Positions 1 through 11,095 of a DNA stretch of 64,000 nt are shown here, piece by piece. Where the stretch lies: NCBI RefSeq assembly GCF_033568475.1, contig NW_027331831.1, forward strand, positions 12,586,001-12,650,000. The letters are read 5' to 3'. The stretch is from Henckelia pumila. Its lineage: Eukaryota; Streptophyta; Magnoliopsida; Lamiales; Gesneriaceae. Within the stretch, counting starts at the first letter, position 1. Every line of letters begins with the position of its first letter. The translations under genes were made by a program, and so were the position numbers. The notes below the pieces were generated by a model. The model saw nothing but the letters and a program-made list of their open reading frames with translations, did no database searches and was not told the DNA's origin.

Positions 1-119
1 ATAATTTAATCGTAAAAGGTTTGATACCCACACTATGGAATCGTTCCATACAAAATTTTAAACTTCCGCTGCACCGGATATCAATCCTGATTGATCTGAA
101 CGCCGCGTTTTTTCCAACA
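1..119 (+). repeat. 3' end of a nested LTR (fragment)
   Basis: This stretch is non-coding and ends in CCAACA. At 120/121 the sequence switches abruptly into a gypsy pol reading frame (E-V-V-T-K-R). LTRs end in CA, so the simplest reading is that an LTR, solo or part of an element further left, was inserted into the gypsy pol. The target duplication would be the five bases after 119 (GGAGG), but its partner lies outside the window. The type (copia or gypsy) is not certain. Confidence 0.35.
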
Positions 120-120
120 G

Positions 121-617
121 GAGGTAGTGACTAAGCGTCTAGTGATGGGTTGCCTTCTAGAGTTTGAGGGTCATGTGTTGTCTGCTAATCTGATGATTCT
201 AGCGATGACAGATTTTGATTGTATTTTGGGGATAGATATGCTGACTTTGTATCACGCTACTGTGGATTGTTATCAACGTTTGGTACAGTTTCATCTGAAT
301 GAGGGTGATAGCTGGTACTTTTATGGTGAGGGTTCACGACCTCCAATGCCACTTGTATCGGCTCTGAAGGCATGTCATGTCTTGGAGTCAGGTGGGGAGG
401 GCTATCTCATTTATGCAGTTGATATGTCCACGAGTAGTTCGAGTAGTGATCAGCTACCGATTGTCAGCGAGTTTCTTGATGTATTCCCTGATGAGATTCC
501 TGATTTTCCTCCGGTTCGAGAGGTTGAATTTGGTATTGATCTAGTACCAGGAACGACGCCTATATCCCGAGAACCTTATCGTCTAGCACCGTCAGAGATT
601 AGGGAATTGAAACAGCG
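121..617 (+). pseudogene. gypsy pol: end of protease and start of RT
   Basis: This segment covers the region just downstream of the aspartic protease active site. The conserved F-D-x-I-L-G-I-D-M-L block marks the end of the protease fold. It is followed by the linker into reverse transcriptase ([12 protein letters not shown], then P-Y-R-L-A-P). The active-site D-S/T-G-A lies upstream of 120 and is lost or displaced by the inserted LTR end. Near 616-617 one base is missing relative to relatives, and a TAG at 621-623 follows in the shifted frame. The reading frame then moves from frame 1 to frame 3. There is no genuine start codon; this is an internal piece of a polyprotein. Confidence 0.85.
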
Positions 618-1514
618 TTGTAGGATCTGCTTGATAAGGGATATATTCGTCCGAATGTTTCTCCGTGGGGAGCACCTGTTTTGTTCGTCAAAAAGAAGGA
701 TGGATCGATGCGATTATGTATTGACTACAGGCAGTTGAATCGTGTCACCATCAAGAATAAGTATCCTTTGCTGCGGATTGATGATCTGTTCGATCAATTA
801 CAGGGTACTTCTGTTTACTCGAAGATAGATCTGAGATCTGGATACCACCAGATGCGGATACGAAACTCAGATATTTCTACGACTGCTTTCAGGACCAGAT
901 ACGGGCATTATGAATTTCTGGTGATGCCATTCGGTTTGACGAATGCATCGGCAGTCGTTATGAATCTGATGAATCAGGTATTTCGAGAATATCTGGATAG
1001 ATTTGTCATCGTCTTCATTGATGATATTCTTGTCTATTCTCATGACAAGGATGAGCATGCACAGCATCTGAGAATTGTTTTACAGACGTTACGAGATAAG
1101 CAGCTATATCCAAAATTAAGCAAGTGCGAATTCTGGCTTGATCGGGTAGTGTTTCTCGGTCATGTAATTTCTAGCGAAGGGATATCTGTTGATCCAAGTA
1201 AGATAGAGGCAGTGCTAAACTGGTCTCGTCCGAAGACGGTTGTTGAGATTCGACATTTCTTGGGTCTAGCGGGTTATTACCGTCGGTTCATCGAGAATTT
1301 TGCACAGTTGGTCAGGCCTTTGACACAGCTTACACGGAAAGATTTTGCCTTCATATGGTCCTCGGATTGTGAGGAGTCATTTCACGAGCTGCGTAGACGT
1401 CTTACTAATGCACCTGTGTTAGCTCTACCTTCTGGATCAGGAGGTTATGTTGTCTATACCGATGCCTCTGGTCAGGGGTTAGGATGTGTTCTTACACAGC
1501 ATGGACATGTTATT
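618..1514 (+). pseudogene. gypsy pol: reverse transcriptase core
   Basis: Reverse transcriptase palm and thumb, which copy element RNA into DNA in the cytoplasmic virus-like particle. Visible motifs in order are the [14 protein letters not shown] block, [23 protein letters not shown], and the catalytic F-I-D-D box near 1015-1030. The start of RNase H follows, with V-V-Y-T-D-A-S holding its first catalytic Asp. An extra T near 1513-1515 shifts the frame just before the Y-A-S-R-Q-F block, so the frame-3 protein ends at 1547 with an unrelated tail. Confidence 0.9.
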
Positions 1515-1515
1515 T

Positions 1516-2805
1516 GCCTATGCTTCTCGACAGTTCAAGACTCATGAGAATAATTATCCAGTACATGATCTCGAGTTAGCCGCCATTGTATTTGCACTCA
1601 AGATTTGGAGGCATTATCTTTATGGCGAGAAATTTGAGATATTTACGGATCACAAGAGTTTGAAGTATTTATTCAATCAGGCGGAGTTGAATATGCGACA
1701 GAGACGCTGGATGGATCTTCTGAAGGATTATGATTGTGAAATCAAATATCATCCAGGTTCTGCTAATCTTACTGCTGATGCCTTGAGTCGGCAGGTGAGA
1801 CTGTCTGCACTTCAGACTAATGAAATATCTCATATGATACGAGAGTGTTGTTCATTGAGTTTTACGCTCAAGCACAGGAAAGGGAGAAATGGGATTCGAT
1901 TGTATACTATTCTATCTGAGCCAACATTGCATTCTCGGATCAGAGATGCTCAGATATCTGATGTTAAGACTCAGCGTTTGGCACGTCTAGCCAATGGAGT
2001 TAATACATCTGGATTCCATTTTCAGGCAGATGGATTATTGTACTTATCTAATCGAGTGGTTGTACCTGATGTTGCGGAACTCAGGAACGATATTCTTTAT
2101 CAAGCTTACAGGAGTCGATTATCAGTTCATCCTGGAAGCATGAAAATGTATAAGCACTTGCGAACTAGATTCTGGTGGAAAGGGATGAAGAGGAGTGTGT
2201 ATCAATTTGTTTCGAGATGTTTGGTTTGTCAACAGGTCAAGGCTGGACACCGAAGACCAGGTGGATTACTACAGAATATTGAGATTCCCGAATGGAAGTG
2301 GGAGCACATGACTATGGATTTTGTCACCCACTTGCTTATGACTTCACGTCAGTGTGATGCTATCTGGGTCGTTGTTGACCATTTGACGAAATCAACACAC
2401 TTTATTCCTTACAACCGGAAGTATTCTTATGATCGCATGGCACGCTTATATGTCCAGGAGATAGTGCGATTACATGGAATTCCAGTGAGTATAGTTAGTG
2501 ATAGAGACCCGCGATTTACCTCACGTTTTTGGGGTAGTTTTCAGCAGGCTTTGGGTACCACTCTGAGTTTGAGCACTGCATATCATCCGGAGACTGATGG
2601 GCAGTCAGAGCGGACAATTCGTACGCTGGAGGATATGCTACGTTCTTCTGTCATGGATTTTGGTTTGTCTTGGCAGGATCAGTTACCTTTGATCAAATTT
2701 GCCTACAATAACAGTTATCATCGTAGTATTGATATGGCACCTTTCAAGGCATTGTATGGTCGACGGTGTCGTACTCCGTTATTCTGGGATGAAGTCGGAG
2801 AATGA
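1516..2805 (+). pseudogene. gypsy pol: RNase H and integrase
   Basis: This continues the polyprotein in frame 1. RNase H residues are visible in D-L-E-L-A-A (Glu), F-T-D-H-K-S (Asp) and A-D-A-L-S-R (Asp). Integrase follows with an H-H-C-C zinc finger (around H-P-G-S through C-L-V-C-Q-Q-V-K) and a catalytic D-D-E triad: M-D-F, S-D-R-D-P-R-F, and the Glu of D-G-Q-S-E-R. All three catalytic integrase residues are present. The segment ends at an in-frame TGA (2803-2805) where relatives have an Arg codon, which is consistent with a CGA to TGA change. Confidence 0.9.
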
Positions 2806-3444
2806 CAAGTCGAGGGTCCTGAGTTGGTGCAGCAGATCGTAGATAAGGTAGATTTGATCAAGCGGAGGATCAAAGCTGCTCAAGATAGACAAGCCAGTTA
2901 TGCTAATATACATCGCAGGCCATTGCAGTTTGAGCCTGGTGAATATGTGTTCCTACGAGTATCATCTTTCAGGAAGGTGATGAGATTTGGTGTGAAAGGC
3001 AAGTTGTCACCTCGTTTCATTGGGTCTTTCCAGATACTGGAGAAGATTGGAGATGTTGCTTATTGTTTGGCGTTACCGCCATATCTTTCCAGTATACATA
3101 ATGTTTTTCATGTGTCGTTACTTTGATAGTACAAAGCTGATGAATCACATGTAATTCAATCTACTGATGTTCAGCTAAAGTCAGATCTGTCGTATGTTGA
3201 ACGACCACTCCATATCCTAGACAGGAAGGAGAAAGTTCTTCGGAACAAGACTATACCACTTGTGATGGTACAGTGGCAGCGCCGAGGTGTTGAAGAAGAA
3301 ACTTGGGAAACTGAGAGTCATATGCGAGCAGAATATCCTGAGTTGTTTGCTGTGTATTTTTTATTACCATGTAAAAATGTAATTACAGTTGTTGTAATAA
3401 AACATGGTTTGATGTTTCATATTGTTATCTTGATTTGTCTTTAG
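2806..3444 (+). pseudogene. gypsy pol: integrase C-terminus and chromodomain-like tail
   Basis: Same frame as the preceding integrase. The GPF/GPY-like module is visible (K-L-S-P-R-F-I-G-S-F, then H-N-V-F-H-V-S-L-L), with Ser in place of the usual Pro. Two adjacent stops (TGA 3124-3126 and TAG 3127-3129) interrupt it. Beyond them the frame stays open through V-Q-W and E-E-E-T-W-E-T-E, the aromatic and acidic pattern of the retrotransposon chromodomain tail. That tail is thought to guide integration into particular chromatin. Confidence 0.8.
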
Positions 3445-3469
3445 ATTTTATTTCGCGGACGAAATATCT

Positions 3470-3483
3470 AAAGGTGGGGAGAA
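3470..3483 (+). other. polypurine tract
   Basis: A purine run (AAAGGTGGGGAGAA) lies immediately upstream of the LTR start TGTAGTAACC. This is where plus-strand priming occurs in LTR retrotransposons. Confidence 0.8.
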
Positions 3484-3607
3484 TGTAGTAACCCAGATTC
3501 CATTTGAAGATAATAATATGTTAAACATGATTTAGGGTTGGTAATTAACAAATTTCGGGGCTTAATCGGACTTCAGAATCAAGAATTGGATTTTCATTTT
3601 CTGAGCC

Positions 3608-3895
3608 AGTTCCGACGGTCCGAAGAGGACTTCGGACGGCCCGAACTCAGCAACTCGGGGGCTCCGAAGATGGCTTGTTGACTTCGGAGTTAAGGCAAGT
3701 TCGGACGATCCGAACTAAGGATCGGACGGCCTGAACTCCCTCATGCCATGCAAACAGGATTACTCAGCCATGGATTTTGACAAGTGTCGGGCGTAGAGAA
3801 GTTCGGAGGCTCCGAACCCGACATGGCTTGCATGCATGCATTGAGTTGGATCGGACGATCCGAACCCCAGTTCGGAGGGCCCGAACTCGTCCGAA
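3608..3895 (+). repeat. array of GGTCCGAA palindromic motifs in LTR U3
   Basis: At least eight imperfect copies of a ~15-base palindrome of the form TTCGGACGATCCGAA occur within about 290 bp, just upstream of the LTR TATA box. Spacer sequence and spacing vary. The position suggests cis-regulatory sites or small RNA hairpins, but no function is shown. Confidence 0.7.
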
Positions 3896-3903
3896 AATTT
3901 TCC

Positions 3904-3911
3904 TATAAATA
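3904..3911 (+). promoter_or_regulatory. LTR TATA box
   Basis: TATAAATA in the gypsy LTR, in a typical core-promoter position downstream of the palindrome array. Confidence 0.6.
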
Positions 3912-4953
3912 GGGGTTTTCAGATTCATTTCTGATTACGAATTTCCGAGTTTTCTTCTTCAGTTATATAGTGTGAATTATACACTTGAGAGCCCTATAGG
4001 TTATAATAAAAGTTCTGAAATAACCAAGGAGTGGTTATAGTCATCCGGGACTAGCGACTTCAAAGGGCTATCGACGGACGAAGGTATGGTCCGGGAATCT
4101 ATTTAAGTTTTGGGAGTACTTATTAGCTTAGTTAAGGCTTATAGAACTTGTGTAGTGATACGGTGAACTTTTGAATATAGGCTTGGAACCTAGGATTCTA
4201 CTATACTTGAATTAGCTTAGAGGTATGTACACATTGACTGAGATTGACAGCGAGTATACATGTTTATATGTTGCATTTATTTGGCATTATTATATGGCAT
4301 GATAAATGATTTACCGCTTTTTATATTCATATGTCATGTGCATATACACGTTGAGTCTATACCTTGTTATAGCTGATTATAGAGCCGCTTGGCTCTATAC
4401 TCGATAGTCTATCACTGAGAGTACCTCGACGGCGGGGACATGTATGTCTGACTACTCTGGTATACTAGACGAGTGTGGTTGCACCCAGAGGTTGATCCGT
4501 GTGGTGAAAGCACTCATGTGGCGCCGGTACTGAGCATGATTTTTCAGATGACCATTTACCAGTCATCATGTTGCATGCACTATATACATATGTTTACTCA
4601 TGTTTATGTGCTGGGCATTAGCGCTCACGTCCTAGTTATTATCTTGGACACCCTATTCCATGGGGCAGGTCGCAGGATGGACGGAGCTGGTAGTTCAAGG
4701 CAGGACTAGGGAGCAGGAGCCTTGATGAGTTAATTATACAGCAGGATTCGATATAGCTGTATAATGTTTACTTTTAAGTTTTCGATATGGTTGTATCACT
4801 ACAATATTAAGCCTGAACTTGTTTTACTAAGCTGATATGTAATTTATGGATTATGTTTCCGCATGTTTTACTCTGTTAAGTATTTTGCTGTATTAAGTTT
4901 AATGCATGTTATTAGTTGCCAGTTAGTAGGTGATTCCATGCAGGGTCACTACA

Positions 4954-5932
4954 TGCAATTTATGCACTTAATTTATATATGATTTGGCTTGACTTTTGTG
5001 ATGTATCGAGTGGATTTTATGCGTATTAGTTGTTGTTTTTGTGAGTTGCAAGGATTGGAAGAAAAGTAGCAAGAAGAAATGGAAAGACGAATTATGAGCA
5101 GCAAATTCAGAAAAATATTGGGAATATTTGAATCATCCAAATCCGATCTCACCGTTCAGAATAAAGTTTGAGATGTTTTGAAACTACTGTCAAAATTTCA
5201 GCTCAATCCGACGGTTAGATTGTGGGATATGATATTTTGAAAAATTGCATCGCGATGCAAAATTTCAGACCCGAGAGCCATGCGCGGGCGCGCCGTCGCG
5301 GAATCAGATTTTGTTATTTGTTTTGGAAAGAAACTTTGGGTTTTCTTTGGGCTTTTTTTTTGAACGATTTTAGGGGTATATAAAAGGAGATATTTAGGCA
5401 CAATTAGAGAGGAAGAGTCGCAAAAATCAGCCGCACGTTTTGGAGAGAATCAAGAGGAGAAGAAGCGGCACCCAAACAAGAGAACAACACAACTACGCAT
5501 TCAAGTAGGCTTGGGACACAAATTTGAGACGTGGGAGCGAAAGACAAGGGATAATCGAATCACCATACATAGGAAATTCATCTGGGGACGGAGAATCAAC
5601 TCTACTCTGTGATTTTTATTATCTGCCTTGATTTATGATGAGATTTTTGGATATGTCTATGTGTTTGATTATTTCATTATAAACTTATTAGTTGTTTCTA
5701 GAGATTGAAGGATCTTGATTGGAGTTTCATGTTTTGACTATTATTTTGCCTAATATTATTTGTTCTTAACAATTTATTTGTGTATTCTTGATTTGATTGT
5801 CTTTCAATTACTTGATCACTAATTGAATTGTTATATTTATTTCATTAATTGAGTCATAATATTTTTAATCTTTGGCAGAAGATGTGGCAGTGAGAAAATT
5901 CCAATTTCTCATGCTTTACGTTATATTAGGTC
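4954..5932 (+). other. LTR-like fragment with promoter, no gene
   Basis: No coding potential. It contains a strong TATA box (TATATAAAAGG, 5377-5387). A transcribed-looking leader and a T-rich stretch follow, as in the R/U5 part of Athila- or Tat-type LTRs. A GC-rich patch with GCGCGGGCGCGCC (about 5282-5300) precedes the TATA box. Its LTR ends are not clear, so the boundaries are only those of the gap between recognised features. Confidence 0.4.
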
Positions 5933-7172
5933 ATGTATTTAACCAAAAAAAAATTTATTATCACAAATTCACACAACAATAAAAAATATTTATATATTGG
6001 CAAGGAAGAAAAATATATATGTATATGCATAAGTGTGTATACACATATATATATCTACCCATCTCTCTCACGCCCCAAAGACCCATCGACGCCGCATCTT
6101 CACCGCCACCCCTTCGCCGCCCATTGCCGACCGTCGTGGTCGGAGCTCCAGTTCAGTCCGGGAATGCAGCAGTCGGCGAACCATCTCCCGTCAACACCAG
6201 CTACCGCTGCATCTCATCCAGCTCTGTGGCCGTCGCCTAAAAATCTGCAAAGATCCCGGGCAACCACTCTTTGTCCGGTCTGCTCAAGCTGCCGAATCTT
6301 CCGTCTTCTCCAAGCTCTGTTGCCGCGCCTCTTTCCTCTCCAAGATCGGCCGCAGCGAGTTTCCTTCTTCAAGCAGATTGTCCGCTGCCCCTAGCTCTTT
6401 TCCCGATCCGCCCGTAGCCACCACCGACTGCATCTTGTCCACTCGCCGCCGACGCCTCTCCTCTGGATATGCCCCACACCGCCGTACACCGCCTGACGCC
6501 GCCGGACTCCTATCCGCTGTTCAGACACCAAGGCCCTTGGAGATGGTGGAGAATTGGATAGATAGAGATTTACACACAATATATTCCCATTTTCACGTTG
6601 CAAGATATAGGCGAGGAGAGAAGAATTTTTCAAACAAAAGTACATATGCATATGACACAGAAATAATTTGTACTGTCATGTGTCTCCAATGAATTATATC
6701 TCCTTTAATATTTTTGGCACGAGACCCACCCAATTCTTCAAAAATAAAAATAATCAGAATTTGAGTTATAAGTTGTGATGAAAATACTACTGTGTTGAAT
6801 TTATAATAATAATTCAGTCAGAGTTCTACTGGATTTCTGCAATTATTATTCTGGCAGGATTTTGATTTTCAATTACACTGAAATCATTATTCTGCCAGAA
6901 TTTTAATTTTATTACATAACAGTCCTACTATAGTTAGTACATCATGGTATATCCATATCTGAAGAGCTTTTTGGGGCGTTGCCTCCGAGCCCCCACGAGG
7001 TGGCTCTACCCCCTTGACCCCCGCAACCTGACCGGGCAGGTCGATCCCCGTAATTTTTGCAGTGGCAAACATTATTCGTTCTCGGCAACTAAAATCCTGA
7101 AAATATTCTAACGAGATTTCTTACTCTCGGTCTTCTCGACACACGCGACACGCCCGAGAGTGGGGGGGCCTA
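5933..7172 (+). other. 3' internal region of a Tat-type element (non-coding)
   Basis: A T/A-rich start is followed by a CCG/CGC-rich stretch (about 6070-6540) that yields overlapping open frames in all phases but no recognisable protein. An AT-rich stretch follows, then a G/C-run segment at 6960-7040, and a purine tract (GAGAGTGGGGGGG, about 7157-7169) directly before the LTR at 7173. The 52250-52950 region of the large Tat element has a similar GC-rich composition and position. I therefore read this as the 3' untranslated part of a related element. Confidence 0.45.
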
Positions 7173-7608
7173 TGATGGGTTACACCTAAACAGTCCATTG
7201 GGCCCACGCTCAATCATAAAGGTCCACTCCAAATATTTTTAAGGCCCAAGTTTATTTAAATATTATTTATATTAAACAGGCCCTGAAATCTGCAAAAGCC
7301 CATAAGAGGTTCAAGCTCATAAAACTCTCCGAATATCTATAAATAGCTCAACTCCTCTCATTATTAAGGTGCGCACTCAATAGTCACATGCTCTAGTTCT
7401 CTAAAACTTTTATTGGGCAAATAATGACTTGAGCGTCGGAATGTTTTCGCCGGGCAACCCCCGGCGCCACTCACTTTGCTTTGTGATGCAGGTGACAACC
7501 CACGAAGTTCGGTTTGGGGAGCATTTCGAGTACTAATCCGGCTATCCAGATTTCCACAAGTTACCCAGATTTTCTCTAATCGGATAATATCAATTTTTCG
7601 CTACATCA
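7173..7608 (+). repeat. 3' LTR of a Tat-type gypsy element
   Basis: 436 bp bounded by TGATG...CATCA, preceded by a purine tract and containing a TATA motif (CTATAAATAG near 7340). It shares its layout, including the GACTTGAGCGTCGG and GGTGACAACCC blocks and a GC hairpin, with the Tat LTRs at 33195 and 56683, but is clearly divergent. The bases on either side do not form a matching target duplication, which suits a truncated element rather than a solo LTR. Confidence 0.7.
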
Positions 7609-8031
7609 GGTTATAAATTCTGATCGAACAAAAATTTTGAATTTTTCCCTATCCACTGAATTTTTGAATTTGAATGGGATTGGATTTTGTTTCAGTGGTG
7701 TTGTATTCTGATGAGGAGTTTAAATTGGAAATGTTTGGTGAAATATTTGTGCCTAGATTATCGATAAAAATCGAAGAAATTTGTTACCTAATTTAATTCG
7801 ATTTGTTACCATTTTGGAGTGTTACCGTTGAGATTTTGTTACTGTTACAGGGGCTGTAATTCGAGTGAGAACAGGAAATGTTGTGTGTGTGATATATATT
7901 TGGGTTTTTATTTGTTTTTGGAAATACAATATTTCCTTGTTTCATTCCTCGCACCTCCTTATTCTCATTGCTCCATGTTTCTAAATTGCCCTAAATTTTT
8001 CTTTCGATTTTTTCACTCTAGAAAATTTAAA
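7609..8031 (+). other. non-coding leader upstream of the env-like ORF
   Basis: AT-rich, with no domain. The reading frame of the next gene is open back to 7819, but the residues before 8032 look like translated untranslated-region sequence. Confidence 0.4.
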
Positions 8032-10009
8032 ATGGCAGGAAAGGGATTTGATTCTTACGATATTCGATCTGAGATGGGGTATATAGAGGATGCTGCTGAA
8101 GGTGTCACAACACCTCCGTCACCACACCCTCTGTCCAAGCAGGCCATTATTCTAGTTGCTGAAGAACTCGTTCCTTTGGACTCCATCGCTCCAGGAGAGG
8201 CTGGTAATGCTCTTGATGTAGAAAATCTATCATACATGGTTGTGTTGAACAAGGTGTTTCCTTCAAAACATTTGACTCGCCGATCCAAACGTCAATCCGG
8301 ATACAATCCTGACTACATTGCCTCCAAAAGATTTCAAGGGATGGGTCAACCATCTAAACCTTCTCTGGTGGACACTGAATTTTCATCTAGTGATGCAAGC
8401 AACGATGAAGATTACAACCTGGTGCATCGAAAAAGGGGCAAAGCTAGTGCCATGGAACCATCTGTTCCAACCATTCAAGTGTCTTTTGAATCTGAGGAAC
8501 AATCAAAGGTGAATTCCTCTTCTGATGATGAGTCCACAGAGTCAGAGACTCCATCTGTTATTGTTGAGAAGAAAGATGCATTTGCATCTGTTCCTGTTTC
8601 TGAGGATCCATTCCCTGCTACTCCTCTTGTTTTCTCGAATGATGAGGAGGCTTCTATAGCCAAATTCTTGGTTGGAATGAAGACTTCTAAAAGAAAGAAG
8701 CCGACTGTTGCTGCTCCTGCTCCTATTCATGAATCCGATGATGAACCCGATGAAGAAATTCTTCAAGAGTATGCTGATAACCACCCTCGTCCCTCTGATA
8801 GTTCCAGCTCTGAATCAAGTGAAGACTCAGATGCTAAACAAGACTTGGAAGCAGAGTCATATTCTGATGACTATGAGGAAAAAGTTGAGGATGTTGAGGA
8901 AGATGTTGTCGACACCCTGGACAATACCTTAGGAAAAAACTATCGGGTAAATGAGTCTTACTCATCTTTTTTTATACAAAGGATTTTGCAGATTGCTGGG
9001 ATAAGTATGTCGACCGTGAGTTCCTTGAGGAACATAATATTGATATGGAGAGCTATGGAGCTCAGAATATGGTCAGATTCTTTGAGGAAAGAAATTTACT
9101 GGCCACTGTCACTACTGCTGGACCATACTGCAGGAACTCGTGCGGGAGTTTTATTGCAACCTAACTGAAGTCGTGAAGGATCCAAGATACATGAAGTATG
9201 GAAGAGTGTATGTGCGAGGGCAACTTTTCTCGTTCAGTCCTGCTGTGATTAATGGTTTTCTTCATACAACAACAAGCGATGATGCTGCTCTACCTACTCT
9301 GGATTCAATGACCTCTGCCATTATAGGTGGACTTGTTACAAGTTTTCCAGCTCATCCGCATAAGCTAGCTGCTGCCAAGCTCACCTCTTTATACTCTGTT
9401 CTACACAAAACGACTGTGAAGACCTGGACTCCTTCCGGGAAGTCTACTGTGGTTATCAAGCATCAAGCTCCTGTCTTGTATGCTATTGGAACTGGAATTG
9501 CATTCAACTATGGCCGACTGGTGTTTGACACAGTCCTGGCCTTTGCAGACTGCGCTCAACCAACACTGAAGTTACCATATCCTTCCTTGATCTATTCTAT
9601 ATTACTATCTCTGGACATCAAGAATGATGATGATGAACTGCTTACTGAGCCTGGGGAAGTGCTGAAAATCGCACCTGAACTGCTAAAAGGGAATAGGAAG
9701 TTAGATCTTCCTTGGTCAGAAACAGGTGTTGCTGAAGATGTTGTGGTAGATGTTGCCAACACCCCTTCTGCCACTGCCATTTTTGTACCTCCCTCTGCTG
9801 CTCAGAATGAGGATACTGAATTTATTCAAGCTCAATTGTTGAATACTGAGCAGAAGATTGCACAGGCTAAGGCTGATCTAGCCTATTATGAAGGGTTAAA
9901 GGCTCACTACGAGTCACTACTCAGTGGAGCTGACCCTTCTGAACAAAAAGGGGGAGAAGAAAAAGATGTTGCTGATGATGATGACTCATCTGAGAGCAAT
10001 CAATTCTAG
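8032..10009 (+). pseudogene. SIRE-type env-like / putative plant transposon protein
   Basis: The ATG at 8032 opens a protein with a long, low-complexity acidic and Ser-rich N-terminal half (about residues 90-300, many S-S-D-D-E runs). Two frame changes separate this from the conserved half: one at a run of T near 8966-8973, the other near 9135. The conserved part (9140-9700) carries V-R-E-F-Y-x-N-L and the Y-V-R-G-Q-L-F-S-F block typical of the 'putative plant transposon protein' family found as a third ORF in SIRE-lineage copia elements and in many plant TE-derived genes. A Gln/Ala/Glu-rich coiled coil near the C-terminus (about 9840-9930) and an acidic tail complete it. No signal peptide or membrane anchor is obvious, so 'envelope' is a positional label only. 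The downstream purine tracts and LTR support the SIRE context. Confidence 0.7.
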
Positions 10010-10318
10010 TTTATTTTTAGTTGGTTTAGTTTATATTAGTTTGTTTTTTGCTTATTAGGTTGTTTAAGTTTTTTTTGCTCTCTTAATCAAAACTGTTTTA
10101 TATGTGTTTGCTCTGATACATTATTTGTTTCTTCGTTTTACATTTGCTTATTGATCTAAAGTGTTGTAGCTAGATGTTGCCAACATCTCATGACAACACC
10201 TCTGTTTACACTTAGGGGGAGACTCTGGTTTAGCATTCAGGGGGAGTTTTGATTAAGGGAAGTTAAGTTGATTTTGTTCATAAATGTGTTTAGTCCAGAA
10301 AGACAAAAAAAGGGAGAT
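10010..10318 (+). other. SIRE-like 3' UTR with purine tracts
   Basis: Contains several purine tracts (TTAGGGGGAGACTC, CAGGGGGAGTTTTG, AAAAAAAGGGAGATTG). The last lies directly before the probable LTR. Multiple polypurine tracts are characteristic of SIRE/Maximus copia elements. An inverted repeat near 10175-10200 pairs GATGTTG with complementary bases and resembles the hairpin at 11064-11095. Confidence 0.6.
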
Positions 10319-11095
10319 TGAAATGAATATTTTATTCCTTAAATTTATCAAGTTTTTGAAAAGATTTTATTTAATATCTTTGTCTTTCTTGGACATGAAG
10401 TAACTTTTATATAAGTTATTTATTTCATTGAATAAATTGATTTGAGATATTGTTAAGTTTAGTATAATTTTTATCATATCATATCTAACGTATATCTTTC
10501 TTTATTTGTGTAGATTTGATATGATCAAATCTTGAGAAATCTCACGCCTACAAGAAAACTAAGACAAGAAGGACTATTGCCTATATATCAAGTTGGGCGT
10601 GTAAAACGAAAGAAGAGATCGACCAATTGAGAGTTACTTAATAGCTTCATATACGTACGTTGAGAGAGAACTGAAGATTTTTTGAAGCTCAGATCGGTCG
10701 TTATTGCTTAAAGTCGTGAAGAACACGTGAAGATCTTTGATCGGAGAAGTGTGCTGCTCACGTGTTTTGGCTTCAAGATTTTTCTCCTTGTCTCGTTTTA
10801 TTTTCTATCTTGCATAGAATTTTTAGGAGAACTTTTATTGTGTATTTTCTCACATGTGTTGAGAAAATTGATTTTTACAATAATCACTAGTCTTAGGGTT
10901 TGTAAAACTCTTTGAATTATTTTTCTAGTGAAAGTTTTGCCCTGAGGCGCTGCAAGAGTATTTTATACTCTTGCTTATATATCTGAGTCTATTTATTTGG
11001 TTGCTTGTTTATTTTATTCACGCTTAAATAATATTTCGCCGCAAATTACTCAAAGTATTTTTGTAGGTGTTGTCAACACGTTATGACAACACCTA
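10319..11095 (+). repeat. probable 3' LTR of a SIRE-like copia element
   Basis: Starts TGAAATG after a purine tract and runs through an AT-rich region to a GTTGTC...GACAAC hairpin. I cannot confirm the right end because the 5' LTR is absent, so the end coordinate is approximate. Confidence 0.45.
11064..11095. repeat. 11-bp perfect inverted repeat (hairpin)
   Basis: TAGGTGTTGTC and GACAACACCTA pair perfectly around a 10-base loop at the probable end of the SIRE-like LTR. It resembles the imperfect repeat at 10171-10200 in the same element. Confidence 0.75.

Larger units (their letters stand above)
120..4953 (+). mobile_element. Ty3/gypsy retrotransposon, 5' truncated, degraded
   Basis: Plus-strand gypsy element with domains in the order protease, reverse transcriptase, RNase H, integrase and chromodomain-like C-terminus, then a polypurine tract and a 3' LTR. 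The gag and 5' LTR are missing because the window begins inside pol. Integrase placed after RNase H identifies Ty3/gypsy rather than copia. The C-terminal tail resembles the Tekay/Del chromovirus type. At least two frameshifts and several in-frame stops mean it encodes no working polyprotein. Confidence 0.9.
3484..4953 (+). repeat. 3' LTR of the 120-4953 gypsy element
   Basis: About 1,470 bp, starting TGTAGT and ending ACTACA, which are inverted terminal repeats. It follows the polypurine tract directly. It contains a TATA box at 3904-3911 and, upstream of it, an array of TTCGGACGGTCCGAA-like palindromes. The right-hand target duplication would be TGCAA (4954-4958); the left partner is outside the window. 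A divergent relative lies at 13311-14400. Confidence 0.85.

Noticed and set aside
5933..6692. Arg/Pro/Ser-rich proteins in three overlapping frames
   Set aside because: Composition effect of CCG-rich DNA; no domain, and the frames compete equally.
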